Shown here one piece after another: positions 9,095-22,293 of a DNA stretch of 64,000 nucleotides. The position numbers and the translations under genes are program-made. The stretch covers positions 434,001 through 498,000 of the forward strand of contig OZ252283.1 in the NCBI GenBank assembly GCA_965250025.1, read 5' to 3'. Below the pieces are notes generated by a model. The model ran no database searches and had not been told where the DNA came from. It saw only the letters and a program-made list of their open reading frames with translations. Numbering within the stretch: position 1 is the stretch's first letter; each line of letters opens with the position of its first letter. The DNA is from CBDDLD01 sp965250025 (GTDB taxonomy: Bacteria > Bacteroidota > Bacteroidia > Flavobacteriales > Flavobacteriaceae).

Positions 9095-10810
9095 ATGAAA
9101 AGAATTTTATTTGTTTTAATTGTTATCTCAAATTTGAATAATACCAATGCGCAGTCTATTGATTGGCTTAATAGTTTTGGTGGAACTGAGGAAGATGTTG
9201 TTTGGTCATTAGATGTAGATGACTCGGGTAATACCTATACAACAGGATATTTTACGGGTAGTATGCAGATAGGCTCAATTACCTTAACATCAGAGCAAAA
9301 TATGTTTGAGTCATTTGTAGTAAAGACAGATGCTAACGGAGTTCCTGTTTGGGCAAAACAGTTTGGAAGAGCACAAAGTCAATTGCCTAATGAAGATTCA
9401 TCGCTTTTTAAAGCAGTTGCAGTAGATCAAAGCGGAAATGTTTTTATTGGAGGATATTTTTCAGGAAACTTTGATGCAGACCCAAATGATAACGAACAGT
9501 TGTTGGCAAGTAATGGCGCATACGATAACTTAATAATTAAGCTTAATTCTGATGGAGATTTTGTTTGGGCACAATCATTTGGGTCAACTGAAGCATCAGA
9601 TTTTGAAGAAGTATATAGTTTAGATACCGATGCCGACGGAAATGTATATGCCGTAGGTCACTATAATACTTCGATGAGTTTTGTTACACCATTCGGAACT
9701 CAACAAATAACTTCTAATGGGTCATTAGATATTTATGCCATAAAGTTTACATCAGAGGGCTTCTTTGATTGGGTAAGAACTGCTGGCGGATCTGGACCGG
9801 ACCTATCCATCAAAGTAAAGGTATCAGGAAATAATGTTTTTCTTACAGGCGCCTATGAAGGGACTGCTATTTTTGAATCAAGTATACTTGGAGAAGTATC
9901 ACTTGTCAATCAAGAATTCAATAGAGGCATGTATCTCCTAAATATTAATACAGATGGTTTTTTTGTTAATGTTGTTAAAATAGGCGAGTCTAATTCAGAA
10001 TGTATAGCAAATGATATTGTGATTAGTGAAGAAGAAAACGATATCGTGTATGTTACAGGTACATTCGGACTCACAATGACTTTAAATGAAAATACACCCG
10101 ATGAATTTGAGATAAGTTCAAATAATTTCGCTGGGCTTGTTGCAAAAGTTAGTATTAGTACCAATAAAGTGGAATGGGCAAAACCATTTACTGCCGATGA
10201 AGATTCTGTGTTTTCTTATGCTATAGGCATTGATCTTGATGGCAATGTGTTCCTTTCTGGCTTTTATGATGGTACATTAACAATGGGTGATTTTTCAATC
10301 ACAAAGCTGAGTTCCCTTGCTTTAGAGAACTTTTTGTTAAAAGTAAGCTCAGATGGCAATCCTCTTGGATTGTATCAACATGGCGGATCTAATAATATAG
10401 ATACACAGTGTCTTAAGATAGATGCAAACAATAATATTATAATCTCAGGTTCATATGCAGGAACCGTAGATTTAAGCCCATTAGTGTCTGAAGAGCTAGA
10501 AGCTTCATCTCTCGGCTTTAGGGACAACTATATTTTGAAATTAGAAGCTAGTACATTATCAACTCAAGATATTGAATTTCAAAAGGGAATGTTTAGTATA
10601 CATCCAAACCCGACAGAAGATGTTTTACACATTTCATCATCAAATAAGCCTTTGTTTGGAGAAACATTCAAAGTATATGACCTTACAGGAAAGATTGTGA
10701 ATAGCGGAATTATAGGAATGGAACAGCAAGTAAGTTTTGAAGGCTTATCTAAAGGAGTTTATGTATTAAGTGTCAAAGATGATGTAGAATTTAAGGTGGT
10801 TAAGAAATAA
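9095..10810 (+). CDS. T9SS-exported beta-propeller (SBBP-repeat) protein
   Basis: The 571-residue protein has a signal peptide ending at NTNAQ and repeated blades of the type DDSGNTYTTGYFTG, DQSGNVFIGGYFSG, DADGNVYAVGHYN and DLDGNVFLSGFYDG, spaced roughly 50-90 residues apart, matching SBBP-type propeller repeats. Residues from about 497 onward (FSIHPNPTEDVLHI, KVYDLTGKIV, LSKGVYVLSVKD) form a type A T9SS C-terminal sorting domain. The protein is therefore expected to be secreted by the type IX system and attached to the surface with removal of the tail by PorU. Ligand or partner is unknown. The AraC regulator gene follows 65 bp downstream. Confidence 0.88.
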   Translation: MKRILFVLIVISNLNNTNAQSIDWLNSFGGTEEDVVWSLDVDDSGNTYTTGYFTGSMQIGSITLTSEQNMFESFVVKTDANGVPVWAKQFGRAQSQLPNEDSSLFKAVAVDQSGNVFIGGYFSGNFDADPNDNEQLLASNGAYDNLIIKLNSDGDFVWAQSFGSTEASDFEEVYSLDTDADGNVYAVGHYNTSMSFVTPFGTQQITSNGSLDIYAIKFTSEGFFDWVRTAGGSGPDLSIKVKVSGNNVFLTGAYEGTAIFESSILGEVSLVNQEFNRGMYLLNINTDGFFVNVVKIGESNSECIANDIVISEEENDIVYVTGTFGLTMTLNENTPDEFEISSNNFAGLVAKVSISTNKVEWAKPFTADEDSVFSYAIGIDLDGNVFLSGFYDGTLTMGDFSITKLSSLALENFLLKVSSDGNPLGLYQHGGSNNIDTQCLKIDANNNIIISGSYAGTVDLSPLVSEELEASSLGFRDNYILKLEASTLSTQDIEFQKGMFSIHPNPTEDVLHISSSNKPLFGETFKVYDLTGKIVNSGIIGMEQQVSFEGLSKGVYVLSVKDDVEFKVVKK

Positions 10811-10875
10811 CATAAAAAGATGACATTCTCAATTAATTCTTTGGACGACATTTTTTTCCTTGTTATTTTCGAATT

Positions 10876-12030
10876 ATGGAAAAATGGGAAATGTTGTTCG
10901 ATTTTTTATTAATCTTGGGAATGTCACTTTTAGCATTTCTCACTCTAATCTTAATAAAATCTAAAGTTTCTTTTACAAAAAAGCTGTTAAGTGTATTTCT
11001 GGCCAACGCATTCCTTTTTTTATTGTATTATTATTCATATCTACATAAAATTCATATTACTGGAGCTATAGCAGTATTATTTGCTCACGGAGTAGGATAT
11101 TTATTAGGCCCTTCTTTCTTTTTTATGGTTAAATCTTTGGTTTTTAAAAAAGAAGTAATAATTAAAGCGTATAAGAAAAGTTTAATTCCTTTTGTTCTGG
11201 TTTTTATTGGTTTTAATATCCCTTTATCTATAGCAATGACGACTGATTTTTTGAAGGACTATCATCAATTTTATCTTGCCATAGAAATTCCGTTTAATGT
11301 TATAGAAAATATTTTTTTAACCTATTACTTAATCAAAAGCTTAAAATTTATTAAAAAGTTAAAACAATCCATTAAAGAGAATTATGCAAATCTTACATTA
11401 AATAAGATTGCTTGGTATAACCATTTTGCACTAGGATTTATATTCATAGTTGTAGTGGATTCTCTATTTAGTATATATGAGAGTGTATTTCCTATGGTGC
11501 CTTGGAATGTAGGCAACATAATTGCGTTCTCTTTATTACTGTTATACTTGTACTTGGGATATAAAGGGCTTTTTCAAGCACAAATCTTTATTCCTAGTTT
11601 TTTACTTAATAATTTGGACGATAACAATATTAAAGATAAGCCTAAGCCACTTGTTAAGACTACACGACAACTTCATAGCTTTAATGACGAAGAGATAGAT
11701 GCACTTAAAGAAAGTTTGGCTAATTTAATGGATAACGAAAAAGTATATTTAGACGAAGACCTTAATCTAACAGATTTGGCGGATAAGATAGGAATATCAA
11801 ATAAAAAACTTTCTGAGTTACTCAATTACCATTTGAAAACTAATTTTTATAACTTAATAAATGAGTATAGAGTTAATGAAGTCAAACGAAGAATTGAAAA
11901 TGGTGATACCAAAAAGTATACAATTATATCTATAGCTAACGATGCCGGATTTAAGTCTAAAGCAAGTTTTTATAGAATCTTCAAACAAAGAGTTGGAGTT
12001 TCACCATCTAAATACATTTCAAAAGACTAA
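10876..12030 (+). CDS. Membrane-anchored AraC-family transcriptional regulator
   Basis: The 384-residue protein has six or seven hydrophobic segments in residues about 8-240 (for example FLLILGMSLLAFLTLILI and ALGFIFIVVVDSLF), a linker, and an AraC/XylS helix-turn-helix pair at about 295-384 (LTDLADKIGISNKKLSELLNYHLKTNFY, then SIANDAGFKSKASFYRIFKQRVGVSPSKY). This layout, multi-pass membrane domain plus cytoplasmic AraC domain, is common in Bacteroidota and may couple a membrane signal to transcription. The target is unknown. The neighbouring SBBP protein is one candidate, but such regulators need not act locally. Confidence 0.88.
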   Translation: MEKWEMLFDFLLILGMSLLAFLTLILIKSKVSFTKKLLSVFLANAFLFLLYYYSYLHKIHITGAIAVLFAHGVGYLLGPSFFFMVKSLVFKKEVIIKAYKKSLIPFVLVFIGFNIPLSIAMTTDFLKDYHQFYLAIEIPFNVIENIFLTYYLIKSLKFIKKLKQSIKENYANLTLNKIAWYNHFALGFIFIVVVDSLFSIYESVFPMVPWNVGNIIAFSLLLLYLYLGYKGLFQAQIFIPSFLLNNLDDNNIKDKPKPLVKTTRQLHSFNDEEIDALKESLANLMDNEKVYLDEDLNLTDLADKIGISNKKLSELLNYHLKTNFYNLINEYRVNEVKRRIENGDTKKYTIISIANDAGFKSKASFYRIFKQRVGVSPSKYISKD

Positions 12031-12248
12031 GTATTATTTTACCTTGGGGTATTTTCCAGTACCTATATATATAATAGCCAAAGTGAAGTAAAGATAAAAG
12101 CGAGATTATTAAGATAAGGTAATTGAATACGTAATAGAAGTAGGTATGTATATAGATAGCTAATAAGTATAAAGTTATATAAATAGGTAGTTGTATAGTG
12201 TTAATACTAAGGGAAGTAAAAAAAAGGTAAAAAAAGGTTAAAAAAGTA
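12031..12248. other. AT-rich gap upstream of the rRNA promoters
   Basis: I see no gene, tRNA or convincing hairpin here. The stretch is strongly AT-rich with purine runs and leads into the first rRNA promoter. An open frame of 93 codons on the minus strand covers it but runs through the promoter and has low-complexity hydrophobic composition, so I do not call it. AT-rich upstream DNA may help rRNA promoter strength (inference). Confidence 0.5.
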
Positions 12249-12280
12249 TTTGTAAGAAAGGGAAAGAGGTTATATATTTG
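12249..12280 (+). promoter_or_regulatory. rRNA operon promoter P1
   Basis: TTTG at 12249-12252, a 20-nt spacer and TATATTTG at 12273-12280 match the Bacteroidota sigma-A consensus (TTTG and TAnnTTTG) exactly. The downstream sequence is GC-richer (CGCCC), which fits a start site around 12287. Confidence 0.85.
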
Positions 12281-12376
12281 CGCCCTCAAAACGGATAGGT
12301 GATATCATTTTTGAGGAGTTCATAACAGATGATGGGAGATGCGGAAAAAATATTTCAAAAATATTTTTGCAGAATG

Positions 12377-12407
12377 TTGTGGGAGAAAAAAAAGGGTTTT
12401 ATATTTG
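12377..12407 (+). promoter_or_regulatory. rRNA operon promoter P2
   Basis: TTG at 12377-12379, a 20-nt spacer and TATATTTG at 12400-12407 form a second perfect promoter, 127 bp downstream of P1, followed by CACCC and then the 16S leader. Tandem promoters are usual for rRNA operons. Confidence 0.85.
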
Positions 12408-12446
12408 CACCCGCTTACGGCGTAAGAGTTGTAAGAGAGATAAAAA

Positions 12447-12471
12447 AGTTCATTAACATATTGAATTGACA
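12447..12471 (+). promoter_or_regulatory. boxA-like leader element and 16S processing arm
   Basis: The sequence AAAGTTCATTAACATATTGA recurs with one change (AAAGTTCATTGACATATTGA) just before the 23S gene at 14485-14505. Its GTTC-TTGACATATTG core resembles the boxA antitermination sites of rRNA leaders. AATTGACA at 12464-12471 is complementary to TGTCAATT at 14163-14170 after 16S, suggesting the base of the RNase III stem around 16S. Confidence 0.6.
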
Positions 12472-12576
12472 GCGTAGATTTTCGGCTAGAGATAGTTGAG
12501 AATCAGAATAAAAGAACAAGCCATTTTGAGTACTTTGAAGATTCTGAATTAGTTGTTAAATAATATTTAAGATTTA

Positions 12577-14103
<1,527 letters not shown>

Positions 14104-14191
14104 GAGAAAGACGACTAATAAAGGTAAAGTAGGAGTATATAAGGATGGATTTGTTCTTTTGTTGTCAATTTAAGATACCATAATTAAGTAG

Positions 14192-14265
14192 AGTCTCATA
14201 GCTCAGCTGGTTAGAGCGCTACACTGATAATGTAGAGGTCGGCAGTTCGAGTCTGCCTGAGACTA
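14192..14265 (+). tRNA. tRNA-Ile (anticodon GAT)
   Basis: A 74-nt cloverleaf with acceptor AGTCTCA/TGAGACT, anticodon stem CTACA/TGTAG around loop CTGATAA (anticodon GAT), T-arm GGCAG TTCGAGT CTGCC, and discriminator A. CCA is not encoded. It sits in the 16S-23S spacer. Confidence 0.97.
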
Positions 14266-14343
14266 CTAATAAAGGAAATTCTGGAAGTTGGGTATGTAGT
14301 TATGTACTAACTACTAACTACTCATTACTAACGACTAGTATAT

Positions 14344-14418
<75 letters not shown>

Positions 14419-14484
14419 AGCGTCCGACGAAGCCTATTGGGAAGTTGGACAGATGCACTACGGCATAAAGCTATGGTGCACGAA

Positions 14485-14508
14485 AAAGTTCATTGACATA
14501 TTGAAAAA
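14485..14508 (+). promoter_or_regulatory. boxA-like element and 23S processing stem (5' arm)
   Basis: AAAGTTCATTGACATATTGA repeats the 16S leader element. ACATATTGAAAAAA here is complementary to TTTTTTCAATATGT at 17443-17456 after 23S, giving a 14-bp stem that would enclose the 23S precursor for RNase III processing. Confidence 0.65.
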
Positions 14509-14593
14509 AGATACATGAAAATTAGATAGAAATATTTAATAAAATTAATAATTGTAACGAGCAATTATAACTCATTAAAAAGACAAAAAGTAC

Positions 14594-17405
<2,812 letters not shown>

Positions 17406-17556
17406 CAGCTGTTCTTTTTATAAGAGAAAATTGTCATGTAATTTTTTTCAATATGTTAAAATATTAGTCACGCCAAGAGCGTGAATGTATTTAGAAGTTA
17501 GTATTGTGTAGTTAGCGTTTTAATTACCATTTACTAGAAATTAAGTACAGAAGACT

Positions 17557-17664
17557 TAAGGTGGTTATAGCGATGGGGCTCACCTCTTACCATTCCGAAC
17601 AGAGAAGTTAAGCCCATTTGCGCCGATGGTACTACAATCGTGGGAGAGTAGGTCGCCGCCTTTT
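17557..17664 (+). rRNA. rrf: 5S ribosomal RNA
   Basis: About 108 nt: the 5' strand AAGGTGGTTATAGCG pairs with the 3' strand GTCGCCGCCTT. The loop sequences CTCACCTCTTACCATTCCGAACAGAGAAGTTAAGCCC and GGGAGAGTAGGTCGCCGCC are diagnostic of 5S rRNA. It follows 23S by about 150 nt and closes the operon. Confidence 0.96.
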
Positions 17665-17668
17665 TTGT

Positions 17669-17723
17669 TACACATCATGTGTGATTTTTTAAACCCTTAC
17701 TATAATTAGTAAGGGTTTTTTGT
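17669..17723 (+). terminator. Double terminator of the rRNA operon
   Basis: A small hairpin (ACAC-ATCAT-GTGT followed by GATTTTTT) is followed by a stronger one: AAACCCTTACT at 17691-17701 pairs with AGTAAGGGTTT at 17708-17718, loop ATAATT, then a T-tract. Tandem terminators after rRNA operons are common. Confidence 0.88.
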
Positions 17724-17765
17724 TTCTATAGACTATGGTAGATATAATTACGTTTTTACATTCAT

Positions 17766-18266
17766 ATGAAGTCATCTTTTAAATATTTGTTATTAGCGAT
17801 TATTTTCATATCCGCAGTATTATATGTTTACATACAATATTCAAAGGTAAACGAAGGAGAAGAAGCCCCTGATTTTAAGGCGCATCTTATAGATGGAAGT
17901 TCGTTTACATTATCGGAATTGAGGGGTGAATACGTGCTATTGGATTTTTGGGGGTCATGGTGCCCTCCATGTCGTAAAGAAAACCCAGAATTAGCTCAGA
18001 TGAATGAGAAATATTCAGACGTACTTACACTGGTAACTATTGCATTAGAAAAAGATTCACTGTCTTGGAAATCCGTAGCTAAAAATGACGGCTTCGTTTG
18101 GAAGCATCAAATAGTCAGCTATCATAAGTTTGTGTTATCGTCTCCAATAGCTCGTAAATATGGAGTATATGAAATTCCGGCAAAATTTTTAATTGATCCT
18201 GAAGGAAAGCTCATAGGTCAGGTAAATTTTAAGCAGATAGATAGCATCATGTCTTTGAAACTATGA
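17766..18266 (+). CDS. TlpA/ResA-like thioredoxin-fold protein
   Basis: The 166-residue protein has an N-terminal membrane anchor (about 7-26, YLLLAIIFISAVLYVYIQY) and a thioredoxin domain with the active site WGSWCPPCRKENPE (about 58-71). The cis-proline segment IPAKFLIDPEGKLIG is at about 141-155. The family reduces disulfides in the periplasm, for instance in cytochrome c or cell-envelope proteins. No cytochrome gene is nearby, so the client is unknown. It stands alone between the rRNA operon terminator and its own terminator. Confidence 0.88.
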   Translation: MKSSFKYLLLAIIFISAVLYVYIQYSKVNEGEEAPDFKAHLIDGSSFTLSELRGEYVLLDFWGSWCPPCRKENPELAQMNEKYSDVLTLVTIALEKDSLSWKSVAKNDGFVWKHQIVSYHKFVLSSPIARKYGVYEIPAKFLIDPEGKLIGQVNFKQIDSIMSLKL

Positions 18267-18273
18267 TAAAAGG

Positions 18274-18303
18274 AAAAGCCCATGTATACACATGGGCTTT
18301 TGC
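18274..18303. terminator. Bidirectional terminator
   Basis: A perfect 12-bp stem (AAAAGCCCATGT at 18274-18285 with ACATGGGCTTTT at 18290-18301) with loop ATAC separates the convergent thioredoxin-like gene and the minus-strand secreted cluster. A and T runs on both sides allow termination in both directions. Confidence 0.9.
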
Positions 18304-18323
18304 AATACGCTTAATCATTAAAA

Positions 18324-19142
18324 TCAATTCTTTATAATTTCCCTTACTACAGAGCTGTTATTGTCAAGAATTAGTTTTAATAAATACACCCCGTCAGGGA
18401 GTTTACTTATGTCTAGCTTATTGCCATCAAGGGTATTACTTTTATCGGATAATTGTTTTCCTAGCACATCATACATTATATAGGCATTAACCTTAACGGT
18501 ACTGTTGATATACATAACACCACTAGTTGGGTTAGGAAAAATAGTAAGAGTATCGTTTACAGGCGCTTCCTCTTCAATAGTCAACGTTGAGAACATATAA
18601 GAGGTTGTTCCCGATAATGCACTGGTATTAGGATCAACTACGTTAGGAAACATCGCCATACCATCGTCAACCATATCTGCGGACATGAAACTTTTTAAGG
18701 CTGTTACCGTTGTAGCCAGAGGGGAGTCATTGGCTAGTATACTTATCGATCCACTAGTAGGCGAACCATTGACTTGCAGGGTAACAATATTAGAGTTTGT
18801 AGCGGCCGAAGGTGCAGGCAGAGTAACAGGGCTTCCTAAAACTTCTGTAACTAAATAACCATCTATAGCAGATTGACCAACATTGTTGCCATCAAAAAAG
18901 GTAGCATCTGCTCCACTGCCTAATGATGATGTTATACTGGCTGTAATCCCATCTGTTAAGATTATAGTAAAACCATAACTCTGAACTGAAGTAGAAAAAT
19001 TAGATGTACTTGCATTAGGAACGGCTTGAACCGTATAGCTGTAACCGCCATTATCTACAAGTGTGTATGTATAACCATCCTGAGCAAAAGATTTATATGC
19101 AAAGATGAAAATTAAAATAAGTGTTATATTAAAGTTTTTCAT
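18324..19142 (-). CDS. T9SS type A sorting-domain protein of unknown function
   Basis: The 272-residue protein has a signal peptide (to YKSFAQ) and ends in a type A T9SS sorting domain (about 198-272: LTIFPNPTSGVMYINST, MYDVLGKQLSD, LPDGVYLLKL). Between them is a beta-rich, Thr/Ser-rich region of about 175 residues with no motif I recognise. It begins 5 bp after the repeat protein at 19148 ends, so it is the last gene of a three-gene secreted operon. The tail marks it for type IX export and surface attachment. Confidence 0.82.
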   Translation of the reverse strand: MKNFNITLILIFIFAYKSFAQDGYTYTLVDNGGYSYTVQAVPNASTSNFSTSVQSYGFTIILTDGITASITSSLGSGADATFFDGNNVGQSAIDGYLVTEVLGSPVTLPAPSAATNSNIVTLQVNGSPTSGSISILANDSPLATTVTALKSFMSADMVDDGMAMFPNVVDPNTSALSGTTSYMFSTLTIEEEAPVNDTLTIFPNPTSGVMYINSTVKVNAYIMYDVLGKQLSDKSNTLDGNKLDISKLPDGVYLLKLILDNNSSVVREIIKN

Positions 19143-19147
19143 GATTT

Positions 19148-20554
19148 TTAGTTTTCTGGTAATTGTTCTTCTATTTGATATGTGCTAAAGTTTAAGAAAT
19201 TATCTGGGTGCGCTAACACGTTTTGTAACAATAGAGGAGTATCTGGATTTGTACCGGTATATTGTGTCCTTCCGTCCATATTAACATCCGTATTTAGATA
19301 GCCGGTTGATATAAAAGTTGGAAAGTTCAATATATTACCTGGATCATTTAATACTTGTGATAAAATGACCGGTGAATCGGCACTTGTTCCTGAGTATTGA
19401 ATGGCAAAGTCGTTATTAGCATTTCCTGCCCATAATCCTAAACTTTTATCAGGTAGTTGTACCTGAGCATTGTTCCCAAAAGTAGGGATACTACCGTTGA
19501 TAAAGTTTAAAGTGCTTGTGCTGGTTGAGAGTGCTTGTGGTAAATTAGACATTATACCGTTGTGATTTCTGTGATTTACTACAACATAATAAGGGGCTGT
19601 AACTCCTCTCAGGACGATATCTGATACACCATCTAAGTCAACAATATCACCATCTCTTTGTAGTAAAGCAGAAACACCATCTACAAATAATAAATTGTTA
19701 GCACTACTTCTAATTTCTATCCAAACCCAATCTACAATATCATCTGAAGGCAGACCTGTTCCGTCAATACCACCTTGATCAAATACAGAACTGTTTGCTA
19801 CTGCTGCATCTATATAAGGACTGGTTGTTGGAAGTAATCCATCAGCGCGTAGGATATCATTCATTAACCCCTCATTTGTAGGGTTAATAGTTGCTCCTTG
19901 AAGCTTGACTTTAACATTAAGCCTTAAATCTACCAAAGCGTTAGGGTCTAGGAATGATGATATAAGATCATTATCAAACCCATCGCCATTACTGCCCTCG
20001 TATAATACAGTTAGTGTTGTATTGTCAAGCGTGGTAGCCGTAAGTAGTCTGCGATCAAACCCATCACCATTACTGCCCTCGTATAATACAGCCAGCGAAG
20101 TATTGTCAAGCGTTGTAGCCGCCAGTAATTGATTGTCAAACCCATCGCCATTACTGCCATCATATAATACAGCTAGTGAAGTATTGTCAAGCGTGGTAGC
20201 TGTAAGCAATCTACGATCAAACCCATCACCATTACTACCTTCATATAATGCCGTCAATTGTGTATTATCTAATGTGGTAGCCGCAAGTAGTCTGCGATCA
20301 AAACCATCACCATTACTACCTTCGTATAATACGGTCAAAGAGATATTATCCAAAGTGGTAGCTAACAGCAATTGATTATCGTATCCATCACCATTACTGC
20401 CTTCATATAGTACTTCAAGAGAAAGATTTGTGAGTGTTATGGATGATACCATTCGATGATCATATCCATCACCATTACTACCTTCAAATTGGGCATTGAC
20501 CTGCATACCATATAGTAGAGAAATGGATAATAAGAAAATAATTCTTTGTTTCAT
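19148..20554 (-). CDS. Secreted protein with seven 27-residue EGSNGDG repeats
   Basis: After a signal peptide (1-22, ending VNAQ), residues about 23-195 consist of six full copies and one partial copy of a 27-residue unit with core EGSNGDG(Y/F)D and tail LLxATTLDNxxLxVL. Each unit is 81 bp in the DNA. The second half has a different, non-repetitive region (about 200-340) and then two related segments, LWAGNANNDFAIQYSGTSADSP and DVNMDGRTQYTGTNPDTP, which resemble dockerin-like calcium loops seen in Bacteroidota surface proteins. It ends QIEEQLPEN with no clear sorting tail. It lies between the SUMF1-like gene (10 bp upstream) and the T9SS-tailed gene (5 bp downstream). Function unknown; adhesion is a guess. 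Confidence 0.82.
   Translation of the reverse strand: MKQRIIFLLSISLLYGMQVNAQFEGSNGDGYDHRMVSSITLTNLSLEVLYEGSNGDGYDNQLLLATTLDNISLTVLYEGSNGDGFDRRLLAATTLDNTQLTALYEGSNGDGFDRRLLTATTLDNTSLAVLYDGSNGDGFDNQLLAATTLDNTSLAVLYEGSNGDGFDRRLLTATTLDNTTLTVLYEGSNGDGFDNDLISSFLDPNALVDLRLNVKVKLQGATINPTNEGLMNDILRADGLLPTTSPYIDAAVANSSVFDQGGIDGTGLPSDDIVDWVWIEIRSSANNLLFVDGVSALLQRDGDIVDLDGVSDIVLRGVTAPYYVVVNHRNHNGIMSNLPQALSTSTSTLNFINGSIPTFGNNAQVQLPDKSLGLWAGNANNDFAIQYSGTSADSPVILSQVLNDPGNILNFPTFISTGYLNTDVNMDGRTQYTGTNPDTPLLLQNVLAHPDNFLNFSTYQIEEQLPEN
19972..20488 (-). repeat. 81-bp tandem repeats inside the EGSNGDG gene
   Basis: Six full 81-bp units and a partial seventh encode the 27-residue repeats. The antisense motif ccatcaccattactacc (or close variants) marks each unit, spaced regularly. 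Units are similar but not identical at the third codon positions. Confidence 0.85.
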
Positions 20555-20564
20555 TTCCTTGGTC

Positions 20565-22031
20565 TTACGGTGCAGTTCTTACAGCTCTAAAACCTAAGCG
20601 GTTATTTCCTGATGCGATCACAGATGCGCCATCAAATCTGTCAGAAATCCGAATAAAATCAGATCCATTTAGCCAGCTTCCACCACGATAACTATAACCA
20701 TCACCAGTAGTATTGTTTGGCCAGTTAATAGCTGTTCCATTTCCGGTAGAGCTAATAATGCCGTTACCATGAACACCTGTGAAGCTTCTACCTTGAGCAG
20801 TTCCAACGGTCACACATCGCTCATATAGGTTTCCAGACATTTCCATAATACCATAATAAGTGCCACCGGTTTCCTCACGGTTATTATTTATAGCACTTGC
20901 TGCAAAAATCCCATTTCTTAAAGGACCGCTTATTGTACCATTAGTGTCGGCATAAATTGCATTTCCTGTATTGGTTTCCGGATTAGTAACGCGTTCACTC
21001 GAAAATCCTGAATTTACTAATGAGTAAGCATTAGAAGCAATATTAGCACTTCCCCACGCAAATTCTCCTGGTTTTGGTAGTATAGGGCCCCGACACGCTT
21101 TTTCGTATTCCAGTTCTGTCATTGGGCGCATCCCTGTCCAATCCATGTAAGCATTCATATCTCCAGGACTCAAATAACTTATTGCTCTATCCGGAGCAGT
21201 TGTAGTAGCACTGGCAGACCCTCCTGTCCATGAAATGGTATTTCTACTTATTTCAGCATCACTGTTTTTATGAGTAGCGTCGGTGACATCTCTATTGGTT
21301 TTTTGAGTTTCTGTCAAACTATTAAAAAATCCTAACCATTGTGCTTCCGTAACTTCATACTTCATACAGTAGAATGCTCCAAAGCCTTTGGGGTATGATG
21401 TACTCAATGTTCCTGTTTGGTCTCCTCCACTGGCATTATCTCCGACGTAGTATAGATTTCCGGATGTATTGGCAATAGTTATTGCGGCTTCTGACGTTAC
21501 TTGATACGAAGAGCTCGTTGAAAATCCTCCCGAATGAAACTTATTAGATTCATCCCCTGTGGTACCGCCTAGATAAAATGCGCCTTCCGGAACATATACC
21601 ATTTCTATGGCAAATACCTGAATATCTATAATGTCATCGGTATCAGTGGCACCAAAGTTCCATCTTAATTGAACATTTTGAAAGTTGACATTGCCACTGC
21701 CATCAGCATCCCGATATATAAAAGCGCCCATCCCGTCAGGAGTGACATCTAAAGTAGAACCTGGTGCTGCAACAGAACTAGCCTGGCTTACAATACCATG
21801 TGTCCAAGAGCCGTTATTGACTCTGTATTTTATAAATACCCAAGCGGCATCCCAATTCGATGGGCCAGAGCTAATTCTCCACGAATTTTCCCAAAAAAGA
21901 TCAAATTCTACATGTACCCAGTTTGATACCTCATTTAAGTTTTCTAATGAGATATTAGTTACTCTGATATTATTAGAGTAAACAACAGTAAACATCATTG
22001 TAAGTAATAAAGAAGTAAATGCTTTTTTCAT
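20565..22031 (-). CDS. SUMF1/formylglycine-generating-enzyme-fold secreted protein
   Basis: The 488-residue protein has a signal peptide (to VVYSNN), an N-terminal beta-rich domain (about 20-150), and a SUMF1-type fold from about 152 (VPEGAFYLGGTTGDE, MKYEVTEAQWLGFFNSL, RAISYLSPGDMNAYMDW, MRPMTELEYEKACRGP, YRGGSWLNGSD) to the final GNNRLGFRAVRTA. The fold is shared by sulfatase-activating enzymes, GldJ/GldK and EgtB-like proteins. The catalytic cysteine pair of true formylglycine enzymes is not evident, so a structural or binding role is more likely. It is the first gene of the three-gene minus-strand operon. Confidence 0.85.
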   Translation of the reverse strand: MKKAFTSLLLTMMFTVVYSNNIRVTNISLENLNEVSNWVHVEFDLFWENSWRISSGPSNWDAAWVFIKYRVNNGSWTHGIVSQASSVAAPGSTLDVTPDGMGAFIYRDADGSGNVNFQNVQLRWNFGATDTDDIIDIQVFAIEMVYVPEGAFYLGGTTGDESNKFHSGGFSTSSSYQVTSEAAITIANTSGNLYYVGDNASGGDQTGTLSTSYPKGFGAFYCMKYEVTEAQWLGFFNSLTETQKTNRDVTDATHKNSDAEISRNTISWTGGSASATTTAPDRAISYLSPGDMNAYMDWTGMRPMTELEYEKACRGPILPKPGEFAWGSANIASNAYSLVNSGFSSERVTNPETNTGNAIYADTNGTISGPLRNGIFAASAINNNREETGGTYYGIMEMSGNLYERCVTVGTAQGRSFTGVHGNGIISSTGNGTAINWPNNTTGDGYSYRGGSWLNGSDFIRISDRFDGASVIASGNNRLGFRAVRTAP

Positions 22032-22293
22032 AATGATTGATTTAGATTAATGTGCTGTAAATGTTATTAGTAGCTATAAAATTATAAACTGTAAGACGTA
22101 GTAGGCTTTCAGTTTGTATAAATGGTAACAAATAGTGTATAATTGGGAATTTAGTTATTGAACCCTTGAAATTTCAGTAAAAACAGTTTTCTATGCCAGA
22201 TACACACATTTTATGGCTATCTGTACGTTGCTGTAGATAGGTTCTCTTTTAAAAGATTATATTTATAAATTAAAGATCATAATATCATTACTT

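Noticed and set aside
12008..12289. 93-codon open frame on the minus strand before the rRNA operon
   Set aside because: It covers rRNA promoter P1 and the tail of the AraC gene, with low-complexity Leu/Ile/Tyr composition.
19905..20375. Open frames with repeated SNPSPLLPSYNT on the plus strand
   Set aside because: They are the antisense reading of the 81-bp repeats of the minus-strand EGSNGDG gene.
19972..20488. Possible CRISPR array from regular 81-bp spacing
   Set aside because: Units are contiguous, in frame and coding, with no unique spacers between conserved repeats.
20565..22031. Sulfatase-activating formylglycine-generating enzyme
   Set aside because: The protein has the SUMF1 fold, but no catalytic cysteine pair is evident and no sulfatase is nearby.
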